NCBI GenBank assembly: GCA_947172415.1
Contig: OX359190.1
Coordinates: 868,001-932,000 of the forward strand
DNA: 64,000 nucleotides
Reading direction: 5' to 3'
Origin: Chondrosia reniformis
Lineage: Eukaryota > Porifera > Demospongiae > Chondrillida > Chondrillidae
Below, one piece after another: positions 34,701 to 45,600 of this stretch; position 1 is the first letter of the stretch; every line of letters starts with the position of its first letter. A model generated the notes under the pieces. The model made no database searches. It saw nothing but the letters and a program-made list of their open reading frames with translations, and had not been told where the DNA came from. The position numbers were made by a program, and so were the translations under genes.

Positions 34701-37700
34701 CGTATGCATTAATACAATAGATAGAGGAACAGAAGAATAAAGAGAAGACTCTTGTATCCTCATCCAAAGCTCTCACTAGGTTTAGTTCCCTATAAGCTTG
34801 TTAGTATAGAATAGATATGGCATGTAAGAAAATGGTGTGTTAGATTGTTCATACATAAATACACACACAAACTTACGATTTTTCATTGATCATACTATTT
34901 GGCAAGGCACTGATTTTAACATTGTCCAAGTCATTGGTGAAGAGATTTGGCATGGAACAGATGGACAGCCATTTTAACCTTTCCGACGTTACTCCTATCC
35001 AGCACATCAATGTCTGAGCTAACCTGTAGAGAGAATGTATAATACATATAAAGGCTACCTCTCTATAAAGACTGCTCCTTTACAGAGACTACCTCTCTAT
35101 AAAGACTGCTCTTAAACAGAGGCTACCTCTCTATAAAGACCACTCCTATACAGAGGCTACCTCTCTATAAAGACTGCTCCTATACAGAGACTACCTCTCT
35201 ATAAAGACTGCTCCTATACAGAGGCTACCTCTCTATAAAGACTGCTCCTATACAGAGGCTACCTCTCTATAAAGACTGATCCTATACAGAGACTACCTCT
35301 CTATAAAGACTGCTCCTATACAGAGGCTACCTCTCTATAAAGACTGCTCCTATACAGAGGCTACCTCTCTATAAAGACTGATCCTATACAGAGACTACCT
35401 CTCTATAAAGGTCTTACTTAATTAATAGTGGTTCTTTTCCTAGTTTGTCAACTCCAATCACAATACGTCCTCCATCATGTTTGTCAAGGAATTCCTGTGC
35501 TGTTGCTATAACAACATCAGTTGCCTCTAACTGGACACAGGAACAACATGTTACATCATACGTAAATGATATACTGTACTACCTACCTACACATGTTAAA
35601 TAATATATTGAATTTTCAGTATATTAAGCGCCACACATTCCATTAAAAGTATGGATTCTAAATTTATTAATGTTGTAAATTACAACTATTACAAACAAAA
35701 TAAAAGGAAATTGAAATATGCGTACCACATCCTCAGCTACTTACTCGTGATGGAAAGTAACAAGCAGGGTCATTATAAGTGTTGTCCAGATAAAGAATGT
35801 CAATTTCCTTTCTTCCTCGCATGAATGGATACAGAAAAGACTTTCCGAGTGAACATCCTTCATATCTACCATATGAGCAAAAATAATCTAATTTCTTCCA
35901 TGCTACGTACATCTACATTAGAATAAAGGTCTATAGGGAACTAAAACTAGTGAGAACTTTGGATGAGGATACAAGAGTTTTCTCCTTCTACTTCTCTACA
36001 CACATACATACAAACAAGTGAACAAGTACGTACGTACATTATCTTTCTCTCTCCACTCTATAACACTAAGGGGGGAGGGTGGGGGAGGGTAAAGGAGGGG
36101 CGACTATATGGAGAGATATACCATGAAGTTCAAGTTTCAGTTCAAACAGAAATTGAAATATTTTATGATCAATCTCCAATTGGTACTTAAAAAGGATGTT
36201 AAAGCTATTAATTAATTAACTCCTCTAATTAACAATTTCCTCCTCATTATTAAAACATATGTACGTAGTTCATTTTCAACAGAACCATCCCATGATTATG
36301 AGGGATAGGATGGAATGTCAGAATAAGTGGTACGCATGTACATACCTGAAGTCTCCACTGTACAGAATGGTGCCAAAACTGCCTTCAAAGAGAAACATGG
36401 CCGATCCTGGACAGTGCATTGCGTCATAGGCTGTCACTACAAAACTAGTTTGTACTCCCCCACCTCCCTCGACATAGATCGTAGCGGCCTCCTCGTACTC
36501 CAGTTCCACCTACATACATGTGAACACAACATTGACTTTCATACCTAAGTACCTACGTACCTACTCCATATTCTACTGAAAACAGTAACGCTACCATATA
36601 ATGCACAATGCAAATAAGTGGATATTGAAAAATGAAAAGTTTATTAAACAATCAACAGGATGTGAGCACATCCTTTGTAAGCGTCCTATTTACAAAGACG
36701 GCAACCTTAAATATTCATGGAAAGTAAAAGGTGTTGTGAATAAAATTGAAAGTGCTGAGAAGTGTCACATGGTAAGGTAGAAAGGTCAACTCTGTAACCA
36801 TGGTAACAAAATAGACCTCTTCACTGAAGAACACTAACAGATATTGGAAGAGAAGATAAATCTGTCCTGAACACACACCCCACAGCTCATGGTCAAAAAG
36901 TCAAAGGATGGACCATTCTAAAGATACAATTGAAAGAAATCCTTATTTGACTCAGTTTATAAGAAATCCTTATTACACAGTGGAAGTACATGGAACTGGT
37001 TACACTACTAAGGTAGCTTACTACATTAACAATAACAAATAGATATACATAGAACTGTTTACACTACTAAGGTAGCTTACTACATAAACAATAACAACTA
37101 CGCAGCTATATACACAAAAGTCCCCAAGTACTGAGGAATGTTCAGGAATTCCTACTAAGGGTGTAACAGAGGAAGTGCACTCCATATAAGGAGGTGTGAA
37201 GGAAGTGGCCCTGTGATCCTCCTGATGACCACATCCTGGTTATAATCAATATAATTCATTGATTGGGGCGTAACAGGTATTGCAATATAAACATACTTAA
37301 ACATACACAGGCTTGTACTATCAAGGACTTAACAGCACCTACAGGATGTAGTAAATACTCCTCCGCACTCGCTGCTGACGAGGGGGCCATTGGGAGGTAC
37401 CCTTTAGAAAGGCCAGTCAACCAGCTTGCCCCTAACTCTCCCATGTCCCTCAGCACTCATCTTATCTTGGTTGTGTAATATGTGGGAGTTATTTTAGGGG
37501 AAGCAGAGGACATTTGAAAAAGACATTAAAAGACATTTGAAACATTAAACCATTGTTGAATATAGTACTGTTTTATTGGACAATCTATCTCACCATCAAG
37601 TAGATGAAACTACCAATGATTGCAACATTTCACCATCTTGGTATTTAACACATATTGAACTAGGTAGGTTGCCATTAAATATAGTACTACAATGTATCCC

Positions 37701-40265
37701 CTCCTGATGTGATAATTTAAAAAAATGTGATGGGGGTGTGGCACTTGGGGTGTGTGGCACTTGGGGTGTGTGGCACTTGGGGTGTGTGGCACTTGGGGTG
37801 TGTGGCACTTGGGGTGTGTCCTTAGACAAATACCATTCCCACTTAGAGTAAACAGAATATATAGAATTTTATTATTTACACATTTTTCACAAACATACGT
37901 ACCTATTAAACTAGGTACACTTCACTCTTATTCTATGATACCACACCAGCTGCCCAAACCACATCCTATGATTGTTCACCAAGTATAACTTCACTATTAG
38001 ATAATGAAGATAATTTCTACTGTAGTCAAGACCACAAATTAAGTCACTAGGAAACTAGAATAACAATTTACAATAATATTATATGTACATATACACATAT
38101 ACATACATTATGTTAATTATGTATTCCGGAGGTCTACTTGAGGGTGTAACTGATCTAGATATAGGCGACTCCTTATAAGGGAGGTGTCCACTCTGTGATC
38201 CTCCCGACCACATCCTGGGGGGGAGGCCAGGGGACACACCTACGTTCGTATATCCCATAGTCTCATTTGGGAATTAAAAGGTTGGATGGGTGTGGCAAAA
38301 CAGGTTTACTTTGAAAGAAGATAATTCAATTAAACATTCCCAAATGCTGAGTGTGTATATTTAACCTGTACATGTTTATAACCTATATGTGCATATTAGT
38401 TGGTGGAGAAGAAGGGAGAAAACTCTTGTATCCTCATCCAAAGCTTTCACTAGGTTTAGTTCCCTATAGGCATGAAAAATCTAAGATACCATTTTCCTAC
38501 ATGCTATATGCCTATTCTGTAAAAGACCCTATAGGGGAACTAAACCTGAAGAGAGCTTTGGATGAAGATACAGGAGTCCTTTCTTCCTTCTTTTCCCTTC
38601 TTTTATCTTCTTCTCCACTGGGTCAGACAGCATGTTTTTCTAACGTAGATGTAGCATGTAAGAAAGTAAGCAATAATGATATATATTTAGGAGTATGGTG
38701 TTTCAAACTGTCCATTATAAGAGCGCCTACAACAACAATAGGCTCAAAGAAGCGATTAAAAGTTCAGTCAGGGGTAACGCTTCAAGGGTAGCAGGAATGA
38801 TAGCCATTTCCTGCCATCTTTGCCATGACAACCACCCACACAATTGTTGTGGTCGGGAAAGGTCACGCTTTACTAGTACTAGTACATGCTTAAATCATGA
38901 TCTAGTGAAACACGCTGGAATCATGACCATTAACTTGTTTATCTGAGAACAACAGTTAATGGTTTACCAGCAATCACGACTTGATCATGACAATAGGCAC
39001 CTTAATAAACCACCGTTGCACTGACAATCCTGCACTGGTTCTACAATACAATAAAGTGTATCTGAAATTGGTCATACATGTACGTATCTAGGGGTATCTA
39101 GGGGGGGGGGAGTGTCATCCTTGTTTATTTATTTATTTATTCATTTATACAGGGAACAGTGGAAAATGTCCGACACGGGTGGGGGGTATTAAACCATGTT
39201 TAAAATGATAATTAACCTGGTAACTATAATGTATACTGAAACATATAAATAAGATAAATAAGATAAGAGAGGTAATTAGATTTGGTAAATTATTAGGACT
39301 TTTAACACACATCTTTGATCAATTCACTTCAAAAATAATCACTACAACGTTTCACCCTTCTCGGGCTACTTCAGGTAATAATAATAATAATAATTTCCAC
39401 TATATTATAAGAGAGGTAAATATATTGGATAATTATACAAACTGTAAGAACTGTGATATTCAAATAAACTCACAAGTTGTTTTTTTCCGAACCCAAACTT
39501 GTGGTTCAAGAGCTTTGCAGTTATTGATGTACAGTAGATTCGATGAGGGAACTGTTTGGTGAGTCCTTGAATGTGGTCTATGCAGTAGGAAGGAGGCAAA
39601 GGTAACAGTAAAAGACACTCCAATGTGTTGATGGATTGATGTCCTTTAAATTGTCAATAGAGAGGAAAACAAATACATACCAAACAGGGTTCTTTCCCGG
39701 GCGCTAGAATGAACATTGGTGCACTAAATATGTTTGTCCCCTTCTTTTCTATTATCATCATTTTGCCCCCCTTGCTAAATACTCTGAAAGAAACACTGTC
39801 ATATGGACAATCTAGAACACCAAATGTACATACAAATGGTATACACAGAGAAAACTGAGGATTGATAGAAGAATTCCAGACATCTCCAGGGTAACTAATG
39901 AAGGGTGGTATTCCAAGAAACAGCTATCTGGCCCAGTGAAGCAAAAGAATAAAGAGAAGACTCTTGTATCCTCATCCAAAGCTCTCATTAAATTAGTTCC
40001 CTATAGGCCATTTTAATGTAGAATGGATGTATAGCTTTGTTTATTATATTATTCACACATAAATGTACATACAGTTGGAAAGATGAGATATATTTGGTGC
40101 TCGGGAGTGTAGAAACTCACCCGCATGCATATGAGTGAGGAAACGAGCACATTTTGATGGAATATTCTGCAAAGTCCAAAGGTCGACGACGATTGGAGTG
40201 TTTGCTATAACATGTCCGTTGCCTTTACCCATAATAAACACTCCAGTTCTCCCTCCGTTCACCAT
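28773..40265 (-). CDS. DCLRE1B: DCLRE1B/Apollo (SNM1B) 5' exonuclease, metallo-beta-lactamase/beta-CASP
   Basis: Eleven phase-consistent exons: 40121-40265, 39474-39577, 36346-36509, 35745-35865, 35418-35530, 34877-35023, 32511-32564, 31738-31948, 30695-30828, 29280-30132 and 28773-28826; 699 aa against 532 in human. Apollo trims telomere ends and acts in crosslink repair. Seen: [10 protein letters not shown], the metal motif HMHADH (His45, His47, Asp49, His50) restored across the exon 1-2 junction, [13 protein letters not shown] with His115, GDFR with Asp136, LYLDNT, DKLGKE, VILPTAR, and VPYSDHSSF in the beta-CASP part. All metal ligands I can place are present. The long C-terminal exon carries five copies of a 16-aa repeat ([16 protein letters not shown]) not seen in vertebrates; no clear YxLxP TRF-binding motif is visible. 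Its 5' end is head-to-head with the bZIP gene. Confidence 0.93.
29060..29188 (+). repeat. Repeat A, 3' half
   Basis: Starts in the purine-rich middle (AAAAGAAGAAAGAAAAGACTCC); no hammerhead-like core. Confidence 0.7.
29450..29665 (-). repeat. DCLRE1B: Coding 48-bp repeat in Apollo exon 10
   Basis: About five units with AGCCTCCTGGTCTCTTATTA on the + strand encode the 16-aa [16 protein letters not shown] repeats; all keep frame. Confidence 0.85.
30160..30372 (-). repeat. Repeat A with hammerhead-like core, Apollo intron 9
   Basis: On the minus strand GGGTCA-CTGATGA is followed by a GGG..CCC hairpin, GAAACAGATGTC and TTGCCC. Confidence 0.8.
30421..30577. repeat. Repeat B fold-back, Apollo intron 9
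   Basis: Near-perfect inverted arms (GAAGTTTATTGAGCAACAGC and complement). The centre carries a full minus-strand core, CTGATGA, A, GACC-TACG-GGTC, GAAACATTC. Confidence 0.9.
30957..31045 (-). repeat. Repeat A, terminal fragment
   Basis: CACACCATTTTCTTACATGC through TAAACCTAGTGAGAGC on the + strand. Confidence 0.65.
31201..31404. repeat. Repeat C fold-back, Apollo intron 8
   Basis: Long inverted arms (GGGAGCATCTAGAGATGCAG and complement). The centre on the minus strand reads CTGAAGA, A, GACC..GGGTC, AAAACGTTTGG, a CTGANGA-type hammerhead-like core with one core change. Confidence 0.88.
31975..32490 (-). repeat. GGATGGGTGGAGTGAC minisatellite, Apollo intron 7
   Basis: About thirty variant units of GGATGGGTGGAGTGACG fill the space between two short Apollo exons and give a spurious long Ser/His/Pro frame on the minus strand. 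Confidence 0.92.
32735..33065. repeat. 47-bp tandem repeat, Apollo intron 6
   Basis: About seven units containing CATAATATACAGTTCATACC and CTATGTATTGGATATAAAAC. Confidence 0.92.
33245..33330 (+). repeat. Repeat B half-element, Apollo intron 6
   Basis: GCTGATGAAGACATACGGGTC followed by GAAATGTCC and TTTTGTTGCAGATAG. Confidence 0.7.
33965..34145. repeat. ~83-bp tandem duplication, Apollo intron 6
   Basis: Two near-identical units beginning GAGAAAGAATGTTGCTAAAC and ending with ACAGTTGTTTATATAC. Confidence 0.88.
34722..34852 (+). repeat. Repeat A, 3' half
   Basis: ACTCTTGTATCCTCATCCAA to TTAGATTGTTCAT, Apollo intron 6. Confidence 0.7.
35040..35408. repeat. 34-bp minisatellite, Apollo intron 5
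   Basis: About eleven units containing GGCTACCTCTCTATAAAGAC. It ends ten bases short of the exon 5 donor boundary at 35418. Confidence 0.93.
35900..35995 (-). repeat. Repeat A, fragment
   Basis: CATGCTACGTACATCTAC to GGATACAAGAGTTTTCTCC, Apollo intron 3. Confidence 0.65.
37735..37820. repeat. 16-bp minisatellite
   Basis: Five perfect units of TGTGGCACTTGGGGTG. Confidence 0.93.
38400..38636. repeat. Two repeat A halves in opposite orientation
   Basis: A + strand fragment (38400-38475) is directly followed by a minus-strand one (about 38477-38636) that reaches CTCCACTGGGTCAGACAGC. Confidence 0.7.
39870..40070 (+). repeat. Repeat A with degenerate core, Apollo intron 1
   Basis: GGGTAACTAATGAAGGGTGG then AAGAAACAGCTATCTGGCCC; the core CTGATGA has become CTAATGA. 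Confidence 0.75.
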
Positions 40266-40329
40266 TCAAAGGCTACACACGCAAACAAAACGCATTTTCT
40301 TAATCGAATCACAATGTTTAAAATAGCAT

Positions 40330-40354
40330 ATTACATCATCATGATATGATGTCA
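40330..40354. promoter_or_regulatory. CARE-like and CRE-like sites in the Apollo/bZIP bidirectional promoter
   Basis: The minus strand of 40330-40338 reads TGATGTAAT, fitting the C/EBP-ATF response element TGATGNAAN. 40347-40354 reads TGATGTCA, a CRE half-variant. Both lie between the divergent genes, ~70 bp from the Apollo ATG and ~60 bp from the bZIP TATA box. Confidence 0.35.
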
Positions 40355-40412
40355 TATACCTACTATTTTAGGAGAAAACCTGCCCCGGATGTAGGCGTGC
40401 CCTAAGAAAGTT

Positions 40413-40419
40413 TATAAAA
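40413..40419 (+). promoter_or_regulatory. TATA box of the bZIP gene
   Basis: TATAAAA, predicting transcription from about 40445 and a ~500-nt leader before the main ATG at 40944. Confidence 0.6.
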
Positions 40420-40798
40420 GGATTCCTTGAGTGCATTCTGTATCGTCCGTAAAAGGAAAGAGCTCGAAGGTATTCAAAAGACAAGAGGTGTTTGAAAGGC
40501 CTATCCGAAGGCGTTTCTAATCAAGACATTTCGTATTGCGTCTCCCAAGCCCGATTGGTAGACGCGCACTTCGTCGACAAGAGAGACCGAACGTTAACTA
40601 ATAGCCCTCGCCAGTTGGCGACTTCCGGCAGCAGCGCGAATTCAAGCCTAGTAAAGGCGTTCAGCCACCTTTGTAGTTAGGCTCTAGTGAGATACACCGC
40701 AAGGCGTTGACAATAACCCAAGAAGCGGTCGCCTTGGATACCCTACTTTGTAATTCATCTTCAATTTTGATCGACTTGGATTACGAAAGCAATCAGGC

Positions 40799-40924
40799 AT
40801 GGAACCCTTTTGTAAAGTTTCCCCCTTCGCGTGTTCCCACCTCGGAGGCACCCTCATTTATCTCCCCAGTCGCAGGCAGCCACCTCCCTCCAGCCACGCC
40901 CACAGATACCTCTCTTTATGCTGA
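40799..40924 (+). promoter_or_regulatory. uORF1 in the bZIP leader
   Basis: First ATG after the TATA box, in a good context (GGCATGG), opening a 41-codon frame that ends before the main start. The preceding ~380 leader bases hold no ATG. Confidence 0.55.
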
Positions 40925-40968
40925 CATCAGCAACAAGCCGAAGATGCAGCCCTTTGATCAGTCCGTGA
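40918..40968 (+). promoter_or_regulatory. uORF2 overlapping the bZIP start
   Basis: Second ATG; 16 codons in another frame, ending 22 nt past the main ATG at 40944. The layout (uORF1, then a uORF that overlaps the main start) resembles vertebrate ATF4 leaders. Confidence 0.55.
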
Positions 40969-41835
40969 CTGGTAAGACTATTATGTATATCGAACAACTT
41001 CTTTTCTAGTGTGAATATCCGGAGATATACTGATTGTATGCATATTGTTGGAGATATAGAGATACATTTCACTTTACATAATTATGTAGATACTGTTATG
41101 TACATTACACATTTAACTGTTGCTTTACTGATATGTATAGGTCAAGGGTTTGCCAACCAGCCACTTTCAGGAGACTTTGGATTTGAGGATCAAGCATTCC
41201 ATCATAGCATGTACCAGCAATCCATATTTGTGGACGAGAATAGCTGTCACTCTCTTTGTGATCCACTGACACCTCCAAATTCAATTCCCATGGGAAATTC
41301 AGATTTAGATATGGAAGATTACAACATTGACATCAATGTGTGGGCGAACCAGGAGGAAAGCATTGTTCCTGCAACTCCAAATTCACCTGAAAGTGGCTAC
41401 ATGCCATATAGCAACCAACCATCACCATCCCATCCTCTCTTGTCCAATGCAGGTTTTCCAATCTGTCCCTATCCGCCCACCTCCCCTACCTCCACTAACA
41501 GCTATCACACTGATCCCTGTGAGAATATCTACTCACCACCTTTCCTGGTTAATCATCCGCCTTACCCAGACACTCCGCTTCATCCACAGCCTGAAGTACC
41601 ATCTCCAAAAAAAGGTCATTTCACTGCAGACACTTCAAAGCAGGAACTGCGCCGCAAGAAGAACAATGAAGCCAGTAAGGTGTCTCGTGCAAAGAGGAAG
41701 CAAAAACAGACAACTCTTGCACAACGGGAGAAGGAACTTATATCTAAAAATGAACAAATGAAAGACACAATCAAGCTCCTGGAAGCCGAGATTGAGAAGT
41801 TCCGTGAATTAGTGATATCCTCAATGGTTCATTAG
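40944..41835 (+). CDS. bZIP transcription factor (PAR/NFIL3-like basic region, ATF4-like leader)
   Basis: Exons 40944-40971 and 41141-41835 join in phase, 240 aa. The C-terminal bZIP has basic region RRKKNNEASKVSRAKRK (N-x2-A-x2-SR signature) and a zipper with heptad positions L, L, M, L, F. Upstream is acidic, Pro/Ser/Thr-rich sequence typical of an activation domain (LDMEDYNIDINVW). The basic region is closest by eye to PAR/NFIL3 factors (RRKNNEAAKRSR), not to ATF4. The start is uncertain: ATG 40944 is the first ATG in the main frame, but that frame stays open without a stop back to 40677 and looks protein-like (DTLLCNSSSILIDLDYE), so a non-AUG start or an upstream exon could add ~90 residues. 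Confidence 0.85.
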
Positions 41836-42620
41836 GCGCACTAAAGTTCAAATTAGTGTGCTTCGTGCACCATAATAATTGAATTTGACTTTTATGTTAA
41901 TCTCCTAACTCACCAAATAAACTAGTTGTACTTATACTGATCTTGAGTCTACATTTGTGTTCTTTAGTACTTAACATATACTGGTACAGTAACTAACACT
42001 AATAAATTATTTATTATTCTCTTTTATGCATGCAAACATTTCATTTATTTGTAAAATTTTATATTGAACCAAATTAGCAGATTTTATTGCTGTATGTATG
42101 TATAGGTCAGGGAAATTTGCATGGAAATTCCCTCACCATATGTAATTAAGTGATATGTGATTGCACCACACCAAAGCAATCATTGTGCAATAATAACAAT
42201 GTAATTTGGGGTCAACATTAACCCCAATAAATACTTCTGCACCGGACACACTCACTCGGGTAATGTATGGTGAGAGATATAGGTCTAGGGATTATATATT
42301 AGTATCCATCAAATTTAAAACTGCAATAGACATGCTATATAGATGTCTGTGATTACTAACACCAAGTATTAGCTTAATATCTTTCCATTAATTTGATAGA
42401 GTTACAGCAGCTAGATGTACATACATAAAATTCTTATATACAAAGTTAATATACGTATGGTGAGAGATAGGGCAAATCATAAGAATTTCTGTGGATAGTA
42501 TATATGTCTACATGACACATTCAACATGTACATTCAATTGAATGTACACATACAGAAACCACAAATTAGATGAAACTTGAAATGTATTAAATCAAGTTGT
42601 TATTGATAAGTAAATAAGGA
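41836..42620. other. Convergent intergenic spacer bZIP / TTC21B
   Basis: AT-rich. Apart from the poly(A) signal, there is an imperfect palindrome with an octamer-like ATTTGCAT near 42114-42135 and a short GGTGAGAGATA duplicated near 42268 and 42460. No gene. Confidence 0.5.
41916..41921 (+). terminator. bZIP gene polyadenylation signal
   Basis: AATAAA 81 bp after the stop codon. Confidence 0.55.
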
Positions 42621-45600
42621 TTAAGGTTTCAAAGACTGTTTAGCCTTGTCTAAAATCTCCTTCTGCATTCTTGGATACTGTGGGTATCCTTCAAGGACTT
42701 TGTAGCAAACTTGCATGGATTTAACATAGGAATGGAGTTTCAGGTAGTTGAAAGCCAAACGGTATCCTATACACACAAAATGCACACAAAATGCACACAA
42801 AATGTATACAAAATGCATACAAAATGCATACAAATGCACACAAAATGCACACAAATGCACACAAAATGCACACAAAATGCATACAAAATGCACACCTATA
42901 TTGGGGTCCCTCTGAAAGGAGTACAGCCACGCTTGCTCATATCGTTCGGCTGCTTCCTTAACATTGTGTTCCCTTTCAGAGATGTATCCCATATATTCCC
43001 AAGCTCTGAAACATGACTACAGGGTAGTACATATGGTACAGTACATAGTATATTTAATCCAGAGGTATTATTGAGCAACAGCAACATAAATTATTGATAA
43101 TAGGACGTTTCAACCTGTAGGTCTTCATCAGCAAACATGATAAATGATAGATACATAGTATATATATATGATAAATACATAGTATATATATATATGGTAC
43201 AGTACGGCATATTCAGTTATTAACTATTATTGTGTTTTGGAACATGCACTCACTCGATTATGATGAAGACACCTTTTCAGTGGATCCATTGCCAAATCAA
43301 ACTTGTTATTCTACAAAACACAGATAACACAACTTTTATACAAATAATCTAATCTCATTCAGGGCTGCATGCAGAGCTTGGGGACAGGGGGGGACGGGGG
43401 GGGGGGAGTAAATGAAAATTTTCAAAATTTAGGGGGGAGGCAATGGTGTTAGGGTGTCGAAGCAGTTTAGGAGATTCCCAAAAGACTGGGAGGGGGGCAA
43501 AATCAATTCCAGCCAGCCCCTGCCATTTCCCCATGGCTAAGAACATACGTATGTAGAATAGTTCCCTATAGGCCTTTACTCTAAAGAAGATTCCAAGGAT
43601 TCACAGAAGATCAAGATAAAGAAAAAGACTCCCAGGATCACTGATGAAGGGTGGAATTCCCAGAAACAGCTGTCTGACCCAGTGGAGAAGAAGATGAAAG
43701 AAGGGAAAAGAAGGAAGAAAAGACTCCTGTGTCTTCATCCAAAGCTCTCTTCAGGTTTAGTTCCCCTATAGGCTCTTTTACAGAATAGGCATATAGCATG
43801 TAGGAAAATGGTATCTTAGATTTTTCGTGCAGCATATAAGAAAGATGATGTATTAGATTATTTAGACACAGTTTAACAACTATTAGACACAGCAGAGGTT
43901 GCTGACTTGCATGTGGATGTCTGCAAGGAGCAGCCAACTCTTTTCAAAATCTTCAGCTTCTGCAGAGTTCCAGGCAATCTTGAGGACTCGCTTGAGAGTA
44001 TTACGAGCCTTTGTGGTCTGTTTCTGAAGCACTTGAGCTGTAGCTAACCCAAGAATTGCTGAAACATTCTCCTTCTGAAAGTATGACAAAGAGTGACCAG
44101 TCAATTTGGAGATCCCTGAGGAACATGTACGTACATTAGGAACAGATTCGGAAGTGTTTCCATGGCTACCGGAGGCACTTCAAATTATTTAATAAATGGA
44201 ACCGGCCAATCCACTCTTCTCTTTCATTTGGCCTGGCATTTCATTGGCTTAAACTATAACTACCTACTGCGCACATCTAAATATCAACCTGTTAATCATA
44301 ACCACACTGACTGGTTCCTTAAGCCATGTCCACCCCTTTAACAAATAGTTACGTACCTCTCTAGTGGCTATTTCTGCAAACATGGTATGTGCCTTCTCAT
44401 TGGCTGATTTGCTCTTTGGTGCCGATAGCATGATAATGTAGGCCTCCATAATCTGTTGTCTGACGGCGGATCTGGGGTGGTTAGGTTGTGTAGTCTCTCT
44501 CATCAGCCGCTCGGCAGTGAAGAGTGCCATCTTATCCGCCTCCATCTGCTCCACTGAAGCACTGCTTCCTTCAGCACCTCTCATCACCTCCGAACCTGAG
44601 GACAGGAAAATGGTGAATATTCGAGTGTGACATCTGGTGAGTCATCCCAACCAATCAAGTAAATACAAGAAACACATTATAAGTATATATATTTGACATT
44701 TACATACGTACGTTCACATTTACATGTAAGGAAAAAAAAAAGATTTGATATTTCTGTGGCTGCTGTTGAAATGCAGAATTTATACAAACACTTTTTCCAC
44801 TTTAGAGTAGATGTAAATGAAAACTAAATTTAAGTGTCATTGAGTTCATCTTTAGTCTTTTGAGTGTCTAGAGAGGCAGTTTGTCTTAGTAATAGGACAT
44901 TTTACCCCTGAGTGTCTAAACCACCTCAAAGATAAGTTTGGCTCAGTTACAAGAAACCCCTATCAATTCATCATGCAGCTCATCTCCTCAGTAGGAGGTC
45001 GCTGTTACATACAGTAAAAATACTTTAAAATTTTGAGTTATTATAGGAATATGGACTGTCCTGCATAATAATATATAGGCAAAATCATTAATTGTCGTCT
45101 CTCCATCTCTTTCTTGGCCGTCCTCCCTATCATCTAAATAAAAATAGGTCTTCATTTTTCAAGTTAGATTTTGCATGTACGTAGTCTTGATGGTAGTGAT
45201 TGAAACATACGTATATTTATTATTCATTTACATTTATTTTACAGGTATCAGCTCGGAGATATATACTCACCTATCACTTCGTTGTCGGGATTAATGCAAA
45301 TATGGATCATGTTGAAGAGGCATCTCTCGCCCCAGTCACTGTCCTTCCTAGACTGATTGAAGCTTTGGAGAGCCTTGGCCGGCTGATTTACGTACCTGTG
45401 AAAGCAGAGAATCCGTCCTACACATGTTAGCTGCATACCACATACATAAGTACGTAGGGTTACAGTACTATAATGTGCTCTATAGGTTTGCCCCAAGTAA
45501 CTACGTAGTCTAAGAAAATTGTGTTTCTAAATCTATCCTTGCTTCCTTAGCTTCATGGACATGATTCAGTAATTTTTGGGTCGGCTGTCCAGACCGGACA

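Larger units (their letters stand above)
36510..39473. other. Large Apollo intron 2
   Basis: No host exon is seen. Contains a weak repeat C fragment (about 36890-36945), a repeat E pair (37140-37240 and 38130-38225, sharing GGGTGTAAC and CCACATCCTGG), a TGTGGCACTTGGGGTG minisatellite (37735-37820), and facing repeat A halves (38400-38636). The stretch 37260-37480 is slightly GC-richer but has no recognisable protein. Confidence 0.5.

Noticed and set aside
39681-39786. Exon-like minus-strand segment with CTTTCAG acceptor and GTATGT donor inside Apollo intron 1
   Set aside because: Exons 1 and 2 already join to restore HMHADH; adding this segment breaks the motif, and it resembles G-rich repeats nearby.
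40492-40680. 62-codon frame in the bZIP leader
   Set aside because: Starts with TTG, contains no ATG and is in a different frame from the bZIP; treated as leader.
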